Positions 6,110 to 13,236 of a stretch of 32,549 bases of DNA are shown here, one piece after another. Position 1 is the stretch's first letter; each line of letters starts with the position of its first letter. A program made the translations under genes and the position numbers. A model generated the notes under the pieces. It searched no databases and was not told the origin of the DNA. It saw only the letters and a program-made list of their open reading frames with translations. Source of the DNA: Flavobacteriales bacterium (lineage in GTDB: Bacteria > Bacteroidota > Bacteroidia > Flavobacteriales_D > Crocinitomicaceae); contig CANGHX010000012.1 in NCBI GenBank assembly GCA_947453715.1, positions 1 through 32,549 on the forward strand. The letters run 5' to 3'.

Positions 6110-7792
6110 TTATTTTACGATAACCAATTTATAGGAATATAATTTCTCTGCTTGAACTTTAACTATATATCCACCTTCAGGTATATCTTTTGTTTGTAAA
6201 GAAAATTGGTAATTATTGATATTCTTTGCATTGAAAACTACGTTACCTTTTTTATCGATCAAATTAACTTCTTCGATTGGCAATTTTGAATTTATGATTG
6301 ACACTTCTGCATTCATCGACGGATTTGGAAAGATTGAAATCAATTGCTCCGCTTCAATTTCGTTCAAACCAACATAATTTGCATTAAATTTTGCAACAAA
6401 TGCATCTCCAGAATTATTCGGACTATTAATTTGAATAGCATTAGAACCAAAAGTGGTTGGAACACTTGAAAAATCTCCTGCAACTAGTATATTTCCCAAA
6501 TTGTCTATCGCAATTGCTCCAGCATTTTCACCTGAATTACCACCTATTTTCTGATTAAAAATAGCTGTACCATTTGCATCATAAGTCACCATGAAAATCT
6601 CGTTGCTTCCCCCAAAAGATAATGCTCCTAAACCGAAATTCAATCCTGGACCATCGTTTCCTCCTACAACATAAACATCTCCATTAATATCCGTCACAAT
6701 ACTTTTACCACTTTCAGAAAATGATGCATTCCCTGCACTTTTCGCCCAAATAACACTTCCTAATTGATTCATTTTAGCTATTACAACGTCCGTTTCAAAA
6801 CCAAGTGAAGTTCCAGAATTTGTAACTACAATTCCTCCAAAAGAAACCGATGCACTATTAATTTCTCCCGTAAAATAGATATTATCATCGTTACTTACAG
6901 TGACAGAATTAATTTGTTCATTCCCTGATCCACCATATGAATTTGCCCAAACTACCGAACCATCAGTATCATATTTCCCTACAAAAACGTCGTATGAAGT
7001 GTATGGATTACCATTCGTCAATGTATAAGTTCCAACTTGAACTGTTGCACTTGAAAAAGCTCCAACGATTACAAGTGAATGATTACTTGTCAATGCACAA
7101 CTATTAATACTATACATTCCTGCAATTTCTCTATGCCAGATGATTGTTCCATCAGAATTTAATTTAAAGAGAAAAGAATCGCCTCCAGCCCCAGTAATCG
7201 TTTGCCCACCAAAAGTAAATGAACTACTATTATATTCTCCAACTAAATAAAGATTCCCACTTGAATCAATTGATAAATCCTCTCCTGTTTCGGAATAAGT
7301 TCCTGAGGATACTTTAGACCATAAAATAGTACCTTGTGAATCTAATTTAATTAAAAACAAATCATTATAACCTGAACCTAAGTTAGTATAGGTAGTAGAA
7401 CCAATTGAGATTGATCCACCTGAAGTATGACCTAAAACATATATATTTCCTGATTGGTCAGTTACGATTGAATTTATTCCTTCATCTCCATTTCCTCCAA
7501 AACTTTTAGCCCATTGTAAGTTACCAGTAGCATCGTATTTAACAATGAAGGCATCAGTATGAGTTCCCGAATTAGAATTATTTGTTAAAACTGTTGAATC
7601 AAAGTTTAATGTTGGACTGTAAAACCACCCACCACTTATTACGTTATTGTTAGCATCAGTCGTCACAGTTTTTGCTGCATCGTATGAACTTCCCACTCCA
7701 TTTTTTGCCCATGAACAAATGTTTGTTTGAGCGATCGAAGTCGATACTAAAGTAATTGTAAGAAATGCGAAAGTGGCAATGGTAGTTTTCAT
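6110..7792 (-). CDS. T9SS-exported SBBP-type beta-propeller protein
   Basis: 560 residues. Signal peptide at 1-21 (ends STSIAQ). The body, about 30-475, is a chain of propeller blades of the SBBP type: each has a WAKS/WSK strand, a DxxGNxY turn and a GG/FG strand, for example TDQSGNIYVLGHTSG, DSSGNLYLVGEYNS and DNLGNILVAGDFSS. The last 80 residues form a type A T9SS sorting domain: ISIFPNPSMNAEVSI, a LIDKKGNVVF strand, then PEGGYIVKVQAEKL and the end YKLVIVK. It should cross the outer membrane by type IX secretion and stay on the surface or be released. Monocistronic, converging on the islet. The substrate is unknown; SBBP proteins are often structural or adhesive. Confidence 0.88.
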   Translation of the reverse strand: MKTTIATFAFLTITLVSTSIAQTNICSWAKNGVGSSYDAAKTVTTDANNNVISGGWFYSPTLNFDSTVLTNNSNSGTHTDAFIVKYDATGNLQWAKSFGGNGDEGINSIVTDQSGNIYVLGHTSGGSISIGSTTYTNLGSGYNDLFLIKLDSQGTILWSKVSSGTYSETGEDLSIDSSGNLYLVGEYNSSSFTFGGQTITGAGGDSFLFKLNSDGTIIWHREIAGMYSINSCALTSNHSLVIVGAFSSATVQVGTYTLTNGNPYTSYDVFVGKYDTDGSVVWANSYGGSGNEQINSVTVSNDDNIYFTGEINSASVSFGGIVVTNSGTSLGFETDVVIAKMNQLGSVIWAKSAGNASFSESGKSIVTDINGDVYVVGGNDGPGLNFGLGALSFGGSNEIFMVTYDANGTAIFNQKIGGNSGENAGAIAIDNLGNILVAGDFSSVPTTFGSNAIQINSPNNSGDAFVAKFNANYVGLNEIEAEQLISIFPNPSMNAEVSIINSKLPIEEVNLIDKKGNVVFNAKNINNYQFSLQTKDIPEGGYIVKVQAEKLYSYKLVIVK

Positions 7793-7824
7793 GTTTATTA
7801 ATTCTATTAAATATTTTTCAAATA

Positions 7825-7832
7825 CAAACTTA
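7825..7832 (-). promoter_or_regulatory. Candidate -7 box for the SBBP gene
   Basis: The reverse strand reads TAAGTTTG (TAnnTTTG), 32 bp upstream of the ATG at 7792. No convincing -33 element. Confidence 0.4.
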
Positions 7833-7859
7833 GTTAAAAAGTTTGATTACTAAACTAAT

Positions 7860-8219
7860 CTACAAACTTTCCAATACCTTCTCATTAACATGTCCTTTCG
7901 TTGCTAAAAACTGAACGAAATGCTTTAATTTTAATTTAATCTCTTTTGGATCCCAATCCGTCAATCCTTCCCATTTGACGTGCAATAAGAACTTTTTATT
8001 CGCATTGGAAACCGTTATTTCTTCAAAAGAAAGATGATCAGTAAAATCTTTGATATGTTTCACAAAAAGAGTCGCCACACGATAATGACCACTGATTGCC
8101 CCAGTTGACATTTTATCTTCTTCCAATTGTTGTTTGAAAACTTCAATCAATTCAGTTAATTCCTGAATAAAGGAGTCTTTTTGATCCCAGAAGGCCTGAT
8201 CTGTTTTTGTTGGTTTCAT
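7860..8219 (-). CDS. Conserved-looking cytoplasmic protein of unknown function
   Basis: 119 residues, no signal peptide or membrane segment. The N-terminal half is helical and acidic (KDSFIQELTELIEVFKQQLE). A mixed segment follows (HVKWEGLTDWDPKEIKLKLK), then a helix ending VNEKVLESL. I do not recognise the family. It lies 130 bp downstream of rplT on the same strand but beyond the rplT terminator, so it probably has its own promoter. The next gene starts 67 bp further on. Codon use looks like the neighbouring core genes rather than the AT-rich islet. Confidence 0.65.
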   Translation of the reverse strand: MKPTKTDQAFWDQKDSFIQELTELIEVFKQQLEEDKMSTGAISGHYRVATLFVKHIKDFTDHLSFEEITVSNANKKFLLHVKWEGLTDWDPKEIKLKLKHFVQFLATKGHVNEKVLESL

Positions 8220-8269
8220 TTTTATTAGTTAATAATGTAAAGGAGTATCTATTTATCACCTCCCTTAAT

Positions 8270-8285
8270 CCCTCCTCAAGGAGGG
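8270..8285. repeat. GC-rich hairpin with trailing CCTCCC box
   Basis: CCCTCC - TCAA - GGAGGG is a perfect 6-bp hairpin. The sequence ACCTCCCTTAAT precedes it, so the reverse strand reads CCCTCCTTGAGGAGGG, then ATTAAGGGAGGT. It stands out in an AT-rich genome and resembles dispersed intergenic elements of Bacteroidota (from memory, not checked). Confidence 0.5.
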
Positions 8286-8316
8286 AAATAAAAAAGCCAT
8301 TCACTTTGTGAATGGC
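8286..8316 (-). terminator. Rho-independent terminator after rplT
   Basis: The reverse strand reads GCCATTCAC - AAA - GTGAATGGC (9-bp perfect stem), followed by TTTTTT and more T-rich sequence. It lies about 30 bp after the rplT stop and ends the thrS-infC-rpmI-rplT transcript. Confidence 0.92.
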
Positions 8317-8349
8317 TTAAGCTGTATAGAGTTCCCTAAGGTTACTTAA

Positions 8350-8697
8350 TTATTTTTTAATTGTTTCCACAATTGCTTTGAATGCTTCCGGTTGGTTCAT
8401 TGCTAAATCAGCAAGAACTTTACGGTTCAATTCAATTCCACTTTTGTGGATAGCACCCATGAATTGAGAATAGCTCATTCCGTGTTGACGAGCACCCGCG
8501 TTGATACGAGCGATCCATAAAGAACGGAAATTTCTTTTCTTTTGCTTACGACCTTCGTATGCGTAATTTAATCCTTTTTCAATTGCATTTTTAGCAACTG
8601 TCCAAACATTTTTTCTTCTTCCAAAGTAACCTTTGGCAAGCTTCATAAAGTTCTTTCTACGAGCTCTTGAAGCAACATGGTTTACCGATCTTGGCAT
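8350..8697 (-). CDS. rplT: 50S ribosomal protein L20
   Basis: 115 residues, the normal length. [20 protein letters not shown], then [12 protein letters not shown], the [20 protein letters not shown] segment and [14 protein letters not shown] are all canonical L20 sequence. L20 is a 23S rRNA-binding early assembly protein of the large subunit, and in several bacteria a repressor of its own operon. It is the last gene of the thrS-infC-rpmI-rplT block and is followed by a strong terminator. The 159-bp gap after rpmI is longer than usual and contains hairpins, leaving room for regulation (inference). Confidence 0.98.
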   Translation of the reverse strand: MPRSVNHVASRARRKNFMKLAKGYFGRRKNVWTVAKNAIEKGLNYAYEGRKQKKRNFRSLWIARINAGARQHGMSYSQFMGAIHKSGIELNRKVLADLAMNQPEAFKAIVETIKK

Positions 8698-8778
8698 AAT
8701 TTTTTAGTTTTTTGATAGTGAGTGTTTCATTGTCGCAGAAAACTTTGTACTCAAATATCGGGTTAACAATACTAAACC

Positions 8779-8796
8779 AGTCTGATCATTCAGACT
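8779..8796 (-). promoter_or_regulatory. Hairpin in the rpmI-rplT spacer
   Basis: The reverse strand reads AGTCTGA - ATGA - TCAGACT, a perfect 7-bp stem with a 4-nt loop. A second stem, GAAAGC - TTT - GCTTTC (8840-8854), lies just after the rpmI stop. Neither has a T run suited to termination, so an RNA-structure or RNA-processing role is more likely. Confidence 0.45.
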
Positions 8797-8856
8797 ATTT
8801 TTTATTAGTACATTACTGCACTAATGATTGTGTATAATCGAAAGCAAAGCTTTCAA

Positions 8857-9054
8857 TTATTTCATACACAATTGTAATTTGATATTTGACATATCAGCAG
8901 GATGAACTAATCCAGCTTTCGTCAAATTTCTTTTTTGCTTTGTCGACTTCTTAGTTAAGATGTGACTTTTAAAAGCGTGTTTTCTTTTAATTTTACCACT
9001 TCCAGTTACAGTGAATCTCTTCTTTGCACTAGATTTAGTTTTCATTTTTGGCAT
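8857..9054 (-). CDS. rpmI: 50S ribosomal protein L35
   Basis: 65 residues. [20 protein letters not shown], then [20 protein letters not shown] and KRNLTKAG show the usual L35 core: an N-terminal [10 protein letters not shown] motif and a central basic stretch with two His. It is a small, very basic large-subunit protein. It lies between infC (127-bp gap) and rplT (159-bp gap). The gap to infC contains a long imperfect inverted repeat. Confidence 0.97.
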   Translation of the reverse strand: MPKMKTKSSAKKRFTVTGSGKIKRKHAFKSHILTKKSTKQKRNLTKAGLVHPADMSNIKLQLCMK

Positions 9055-9091
9055 CTCTCTTCGTTTTTAAAGTTTACCTCTATACAACCTT

Positions 9092-9175
9092 CAAAGACTT
9101 TAAGATTTAAAGATCAAAGATTTTAAGACAAGATTATATATATTGTCTTTTGGTCTTATGTCTTTAAGTCTTTTG
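9092..9175 (-). promoter_or_regulatory. Long imperfect inverted repeat in the infC-rpmI spacer
   Basis: The left arm (9092-9132, starting CAAAGACTTTAAGATTTAAA) and the right arm (9143-9175, ending TCTTTAAGTCTTTTG) are roughly complementary. They are built from repeated AAGAC/AAGTC-type words around a TATATATA centre. It would form a long imperfect hairpin in the transcript upstream of rpmI. A leader for L20/L35 control or an RNA-processing site is possible; a decayed intergenic repeat is the alternative. Confidence 0.45.
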
Positions 9176-9181
9176 TCTAAA

Positions 9182-9730
9182 TTATTTTTTCTTAGGATTA
9201 ATCATAATGATCATTCGTTTCCCTTCCAATTTCGGCATTTGCTCTACAGCACCGATATCTTCCAATTCAGTAACGAATTTCAACAATAATAATTCTCCTC
9301 TATCTTTAAATACAATAGTACGTCCTCTAAAGAATACATAAGCTTTCAACTTACTTCCTTCTTCTAAGAATTTACGTGCATGTGCTAATTTAAAGTTAAA
9401 ATCGTGCTCATCAGTATTTGGTCCAAAACGGATTTCTTTGATGACAATTTTACTTTGTTTCGCTTTTAATTCTTTCTCTTTACGCTTTTGATTGTATAAG
9501 AACTTACGATAGTCCATAATCTTACACACAGGAGGAACAGCATTTGGAGAAATCTCAACTAAATCTAACTCTTGTTCTTCAGCTAATTGAATTGCCTCAG
9601 ATGTTTTCATTACTTGTGGTTCTTGTCCTTCAAATACAATTCTCACTTCACGAGCAGTAATTTTCTCGTTAATCTTGTGCTTATCGTTATCTTCTCTCTT
9701 TAAATTTGGTTTTCTAAAGTCTTTTCTCAT
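9182..9730 (-). CDS. infC: Translation initiation factor IF-3
   Basis: 182 residues. The N-terminal domain has [37 protein letters not shown] and [12 protein letters not shown]; the lysine-rich linker follows. The C-terminal domain has [38 protein letters not shown] and the terminal [16 protein letters not shown]-3 binds the 30S subunit, prevents premature 50S joining and checks the start codon. Here it begins with ATG, not the rare AUU used for autoregulation in enterobacteria. Its ATG follows the thrS stop by 8 bp, indicating one transcript and likely translational coupling. Confidence 0.98.
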   Translation of the reverse strand: MRKDFRKPNLKREDNDKHKINEKITAREVRIVFEGQEPQVMKTSEAIQLAEEQELDLVEISPNAVPPVCKIMDYRKFLYNQKRKEKELKAKQSKIVIKEIRFGPNTDEHDFNFKLAHARKFLEEGSKLKAYVFFRGRTIVFKDRGELLLLKFVTELEDIGAVEQMPKLEGKRMIIMINPKKK

Positions 9731-9738
9731 TCAATTTA

Positions 9739-11682
9739 TTATGCGTTTATTGATAATTCGATTTCAATCGCTTTTTGAACTAATTGTCCAAACTCTTCAA
9801 TCTTCATTGATCCTAAATCTCCTTCACTTCTTTGGCGAACAGAAACTTCCTCATTTTCAGCTTCTTTATCTCCAACAATTAACATGAAAGGTATTTTCTT
9901 CAATTCTGAATCACGAATTTTTTTACCTATTTTCTCACTACGATCGTCAACGAAACCGCGAATATCGGAATTATTTAGCAATTCTAAAACTTTTTCTGCA
10001 TACTCGTTGTATTTATCACTGATCGGAAGAATAGCAACTTGCTCTGTTGTCAACCATAATGGGAAGTCACCAGCACAATGTTCTAACAACACTGCAACAA
10101 ATCGTTCCATCGAACCGAACGGTGCTCTATGCAACATTACTGGTCTGTGTTTTTGATTGTCAGCTCCTGTATATTCTAATTCAAAACGCTCTGGTAAATT
10201 GTAATCAACTTGGATTGTTCCTAATTGCCACTCTCTTCCTAAAGCATCTTGTACCATGAAATCTAATTTTGGTCCGTAGAAAGCTGCTTCTCCTAATTCA
10301 ACAACAGTTGGTAAACCTTTTTCTGCTGCTGCTTCGATGATTGCATTTTCAGCTTTCGTCCAGTTTTCGTCTGTTCCAATGTATTTTGTTGGATTTTCAG
10401 GATCTCTCAATGAAATTTGAGCTTTGAAATTATCGAATTTTAATGTTTTGAAAATATATAACACTAAATCAATTACTTTCTTGAACTCATCTTTTACTTG
10501 ATCTTGACTACAGAAAATATGTGCATCATCTTGTGTGAAACATCTTACACGTGTTAAACCATGTAACTCACCACTTTGCTCATATCTATAAACTGTTCCA
10601 AATTCCGCAAAACGAATTGGTAAATCTTTGTAAGAACGAGGTCTAGTTTTGAAAATCTCACAGTGATGAGGACAGTTCATTGGTTTTAACAAGAACTCTT
10701 CGTTGTCATCAGGTGTATTGATTGGCTGAAATGAATCAGCACCATATTTTTCGTAATGCCCAGAACAAACGTACAATTCTTTACTTCCAATATGAGGAGT
10801 AATTACTTGACTGTAACCTGCTTTTTTCTGTGCTTTTTTCAAGAAGTTTTCTAATCTTTCTCTTAAAGCTGCACCTTTTGGTAACCATAATGGAAGCCCT
10901 TGCCCTACTCTTTGTGAGAACGCAAATAAATCCATTTCTTTACCTAATTTACGGTGATCTCTTCTTTTTGCTTCTTCAACTTTCTCTAAATATTCAGTTA
11001 ATTCAGCTTGTTTCGGAAATGTAATACCGTAAATACGTGTTAATTGTTTGTTTTTTTCGTCTCCTCTCCAGTAAGCACCTGCAATAGATGTTAATTTTAC
11101 TGCTTTGATGAATCCTGTATCAGGAATATGTGGTCCACGACATAAATCAGTAAATTCTCCTTGTGTATAGAATGTGATATTTCCATCCTCTAAATTCTCA
11201 AGTAATTCTAATTTATATGGATCTTCTTTTTCTGTGAAATATGCAATCGCTTCCGCTTTAGAAATTTCTTGACGAACAAATTTATTTTTTTGTTTCGCCA
11301 ATTCTTTCATTTTCTGCTCGATTTTCTCTAAATCTTTTTCAGAAATAGTATTTTCTAAAAAATCAACATCATAGTAAAAACCATTAGCAACTGGAGGTCC
11401 GATCGCTAATTTAACTCCTGGATAATAAAATTCAATTGCTTCAGCCATTAAATGCGCTGATGAATGCCACATAGTAGATTTACCATCCGTATCGTTCCAG
11501 GTCAACAATTGTAAGGTCGAATCTTCAGTAATGGTTCTCGTTGAATCAACAACTACTCCATTTACTTTTGCTGCTAGTACGTTTCTAGCCAATCCTTCTG
11601 AAATGCTCATTGCTACATCATGTGCTGTAACACCTGCATTAAATTGTTTTACTGTTCCGTCAGGAAGTGTAATATTAATCAT
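9739..11682 (-). CDS. thrS: Threonine-tRNA ligase
   Basis: 647 residues, normal for the bacterial enzyme. Order: TGS domain (1-60, opening [14 protein letters not shown]); editing domain with [13 protein letters not shown] (the HxxxH zinc/editing site) and the [14 protein letters not shown] segment; the class II catalytic core with motif 2 ([20 protein letters not shown]), [12 protein letters not shown] (zinc-binding Cys) and motif 3 in [11 protein letters not shown]; and an anticodon-binding domain from about 545 ([17 protein letters not shown]). It charges tRNA-Thr and hydrolyses mischarged Ser-tRNA. First gene of the translation operon. A TAACTTTG box sits 22 bp upstream of the ATG, leaving no room for a long leader or T-box. 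Confidence 0.98.
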   Translation of the reverse strand: MINITLPDGTVKQFNAGVTAHDVAMSISEGLARNVLAAKVNGVVVDSTRTITEDSTLQLLTWNDTDGKSTMWHSSAHLMAEAIEFYYPGVKLAIGPPVANGFYYDVDFLENTISEKDLEKIEQKMKELAKQKNKFVRQEISKAEAIAYFTEKEDPYKLELLENLEDGNITFYTQGEFTDLCRGPHIPDTGFIKAVKLTSIAGAYWRGDEKNKQLTRIYGITFPKQAELTEYLEKVEEAKRRDHRKLGKEMDLFAFSQRVGQGLPLWLPKGAALRERLENFLKKAQKKAGYSQVITPHIGSKELYVCSGHYEKYGADSFQPINTPDDNEEFLLKPMNCPHHCEIFKTRPRSYKDLPIRFAEFGTVYRYEQSGELHGLTRVRCFTQDDAHIFCSQDQVKDEFKKVIDLVLYIFKTLKFDNFKAQISLRDPENPTKYIGTDENWTKAENAIIEAAAEKGLPTVVELGEAAFYGPKLDFMVQDALGREWQLGTIQVDYNLPERFELEYTGADNQKHRPVMLHRAPFGSMERFVAVLLEHCAGDFPLWLTTEQVAILPISDKYNEYAEKVLELLNNSDIRGFVDDRSEKIGKKIRDSELKKIPFMLIVGDKEAENEEVSVRQRSEGDLGSMKIEEFGQLVQKAIEIELSINA

Positions 11683-11703
11683 GACATTTAAAAATTATGC
11701 TTA

Positions 11704-11711
11704 CAAAGTTA
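11704..11711 (-). promoter_or_regulatory. Candidate thrS operon promoter -7 box
   Basis: The reverse strand reads TAACTTTG (TAnnTTTG) with the ATG at 11682, giving a leader of about 15 nt. Confidence 0.5.
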
Positions 11712-11772
11712 AGTGATTTAGTTAAATACAGATGATACTTTGGTGTTTATTTTCAATAGAATAGTGAAAAAC

Positions 11773-11807
11773 AAAAAAAAGCTCCAATCTTAAGTAGATT
11801 GAAGCTT
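11773..11807 (-). terminator. Terminator after the GH3 lipoprotein gene
   Basis: The reverse strand reads AAGCTTCAATCT - ACTTA - AGATTGGAGCTT (12-bp stem with one G:U-type mismatch), followed by a run of T residues. It lies between the GH3 stop (11829) and the thrS promoter, but it is oriented for GH3, which is transcribed towards thrS. Confidence 0.88.
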
Positions 11808-11828
11808 TCTTATTTTTATTAACTAAGC

Positions 11829-12989
11829 TTATTTTTTCAAAAGTCCAACGCAAATTTTCATTCTAATAATACGTTTTGCTGAAGCATCTACTTTTGCTTT
11901 AAATTCTTTGTCTTCGTTGTATTTTTTGATCAAATCCGCATGTGCTTTTTTAGCATCCAAAGGCATTAATACGATGTCACAACCTGCATTCACCGCTTTC
12001 ACTTCTGCTTGTGGAATCGAAGCTACACCTCCCATATTCATTGCATCTGTTACGATTAATCCTTTGAAACCATACTCTTCTCTCAACAATCCTTTTACAA
12101 TAATCTCTGAAGTTGTCGCTGGCATTCCTTTAGTGTCGTATTTTGAATTGTTTTTTACACCAATGTGCGCCACCATGATTGATAATACTCCATTTTTGAT
12201 TAATTCAGGATAATTTCCAATCTCTTTCAATTCTCCATCAATCATTTGTAGCGATTTATGTGTATCTCCAGAAACTAAACCGTGACCAGGAAAATGTTTC
12301 GCTGTTGCCAAAATGTTGTGCGCTTGAGTTTCTTGAATAAACGCATTTGACCAAGGAATAATGTTCGCAGGAACTTTTCCAAAACTTCTAAATCCAACCG
12401 TTGTATTAGGCGACATGTCTACAACTGGTGAAAAATTATAATTAATCCCAATTGCATTTAAATCTGAAGAAATTGTTTTTGCACAAGCAGTAACCTCATC
12501 GATTGAAGTCATTTCGTTTGCTTTTTTCACCTTAACTGAACCTTCGATTTTTCTATTTACTAGACTTGGTTCCGCATCAGCACTATATAAAAATGGAATA
12601 TTTCCAATTGAATCATTCATTGCTTCGAAATTCTTGATCCATGATGTGAAAACATCTTTTGTTCCATTTAACATCAAAACACCACCAATAATTCGATCAT
12701 TAATGTGTTGTTTAATTGTAGCTTCTGTCTGACCTAAACGTCCAACAGCTGGCATAATTAACTGAGCAACAATTGCTGTATCATCTAAAGAAGCAAAAAT
12801 CTTTTCAACTTCTGCATCTAAGTCTTTATTTTCAGTTAAATAATCTGAAAGTTTAAATTCGATTGAATGTTTTGGAATCTCAATTTTCTTTCTTTGAGGT
12901 GCTAATTCTTTATTTTGACCTTGAGAACAAGCTAAAAACAAAAACATTCCTATTGATCCGATTGCTGCAATTTTTTTCATTTTTTTCAT
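11829..12989 (-). CDS. NagZ-like glycoside hydrolase family 3 lipoprotein
   Basis: 386 residues from the ATG at 12989. The frame is open further upstream to 13034, but that would run through the TACCTTTG promoter box at 13001-13008, and the shorter start puts a lipoprotein signal first: MKKMKKIAAIG, then FLFLAC with the lipid-acceptor Cys. GH3 features: SADAEPS near the substrate site, KHFPGHG with the following DTH (the NagZ acid/base loop pattern) at about 231-242, and GLIVTDAMNMGG with the catalytic Asp. NagZ enzymes remove beta-N-acetylglucosamine from peptidoglycan or muropeptides. A cell-envelope location is inferred from the lipobox. It lacks the C-terminal beta-lactamase-like domain fused to many Bacteroidota homologues. 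Monocistronic. Confidence 0.87.
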   Translation of the reverse strand: MKKMKKIAAIGSIGMFLFLACSQGQNKELAPQRKKIEIPKHSIEFKLSDYLTENKDLDAEVEKIFASLDDTAIVAQLIMPAVGRLGQTEATIKQHINDRIIGGVLMLNGTKDVFTSWIKNFEAMNDSIGNIPFLYSADAEPSLVNRKIEGSVKVKKANEMTSIDEVTACAKTISSDLNAIGINYNFSPVVDMSPNTTVGFRSFGKVPANIIPWSNAFIQETQAHNILATAKHFPGHGLVSGDTHKSLQMIDGELKEIGNYPELIKNGVLSIMVAHIGVKNNSKYDTKGMPATTSEIIVKGLLREEYGFKGLIVTDAMNMGGVASIPQAEVKAVNAGCDIVLMPLDAKKAHADLIKKYNEDKEFKAKVDASAKRIIRMKICVGLLKK

Positions 12990-13000
12990 AATAAGAACTG

Positions 13001-13008
13001 CAAAGGTA
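13001..13008 (-). promoter_or_regulatory. Promoter -7 box that fixes the GH3 start
   Basis: The reverse strand reads TACCTTTG, a textbook TAnnTTTG box, 12 bp before the ATG at 12989. An upstream in-frame ATG at 13034 would lie above this box. Confidence 0.6.
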
Positions 13009-13099
13009 ACAGCTTTCAATCGAACTTTATTCATATCACTTAGAGTTTATCAAGTATGAGTTGTCAATAATTAAGCCGCTTTTTGAAATTTTGGACTTC

Positions 13100-13115
13100 T
13101 TCCGAAATTTCGGAA
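13100..13115. repeat. 16-bp perfect palindrome upstream of the GH3 gene
   Basis: TTCCGAAATTTCGGAA is perfectly self-complementary. It lies about 90 bp upstream of the GH3 promoter box, between it and the terminator of the OmpA gene. An operator or a dispersed intergenic palindrome are both possible. Nearby 13121-13156 is a simple TTTTGGATTTTAGATTTTGA-type low-complexity stretch. Confidence 0.5.
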
Positions 13116-13187
13116 TCGCTCAGTCTTAAATTTTGGATTTTAGATTTTGAATTTTGGAGAAACCTTATTCTCTAATTAAACCAATAA

Positions 13188-13222
13188 AAAAGGGATTTCG
13201 AACTAATTCAAAATCCCTTTTC
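13188..13222 (-). terminator. Terminator after the OmpA-family gene
   Basis: The reverse strand reads AAAGGGATTTTGAA - TTAG - TTCGAAATCCCTTT with a single mismatch, followed by a T-rich run. It is A/T-flanked on both sides, so it could act bidirectionally. Confidence 0.9.
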
Positions 13223-13236
13223 TTTATAACATCCTT

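Noticed and set aside
12989-13034. Longer N-terminus for the GH3 lipoprotein
   Set aside because: The extra 15 codons would cross the TACCTTTG promoter box and push the lipoprotein signal inward.
13121-13160. TTTTGGATTTTAGATTTTGAA-type stretch as a functional repeat
   Set aside because: Simple AT-rich low complexity without a fixed period.
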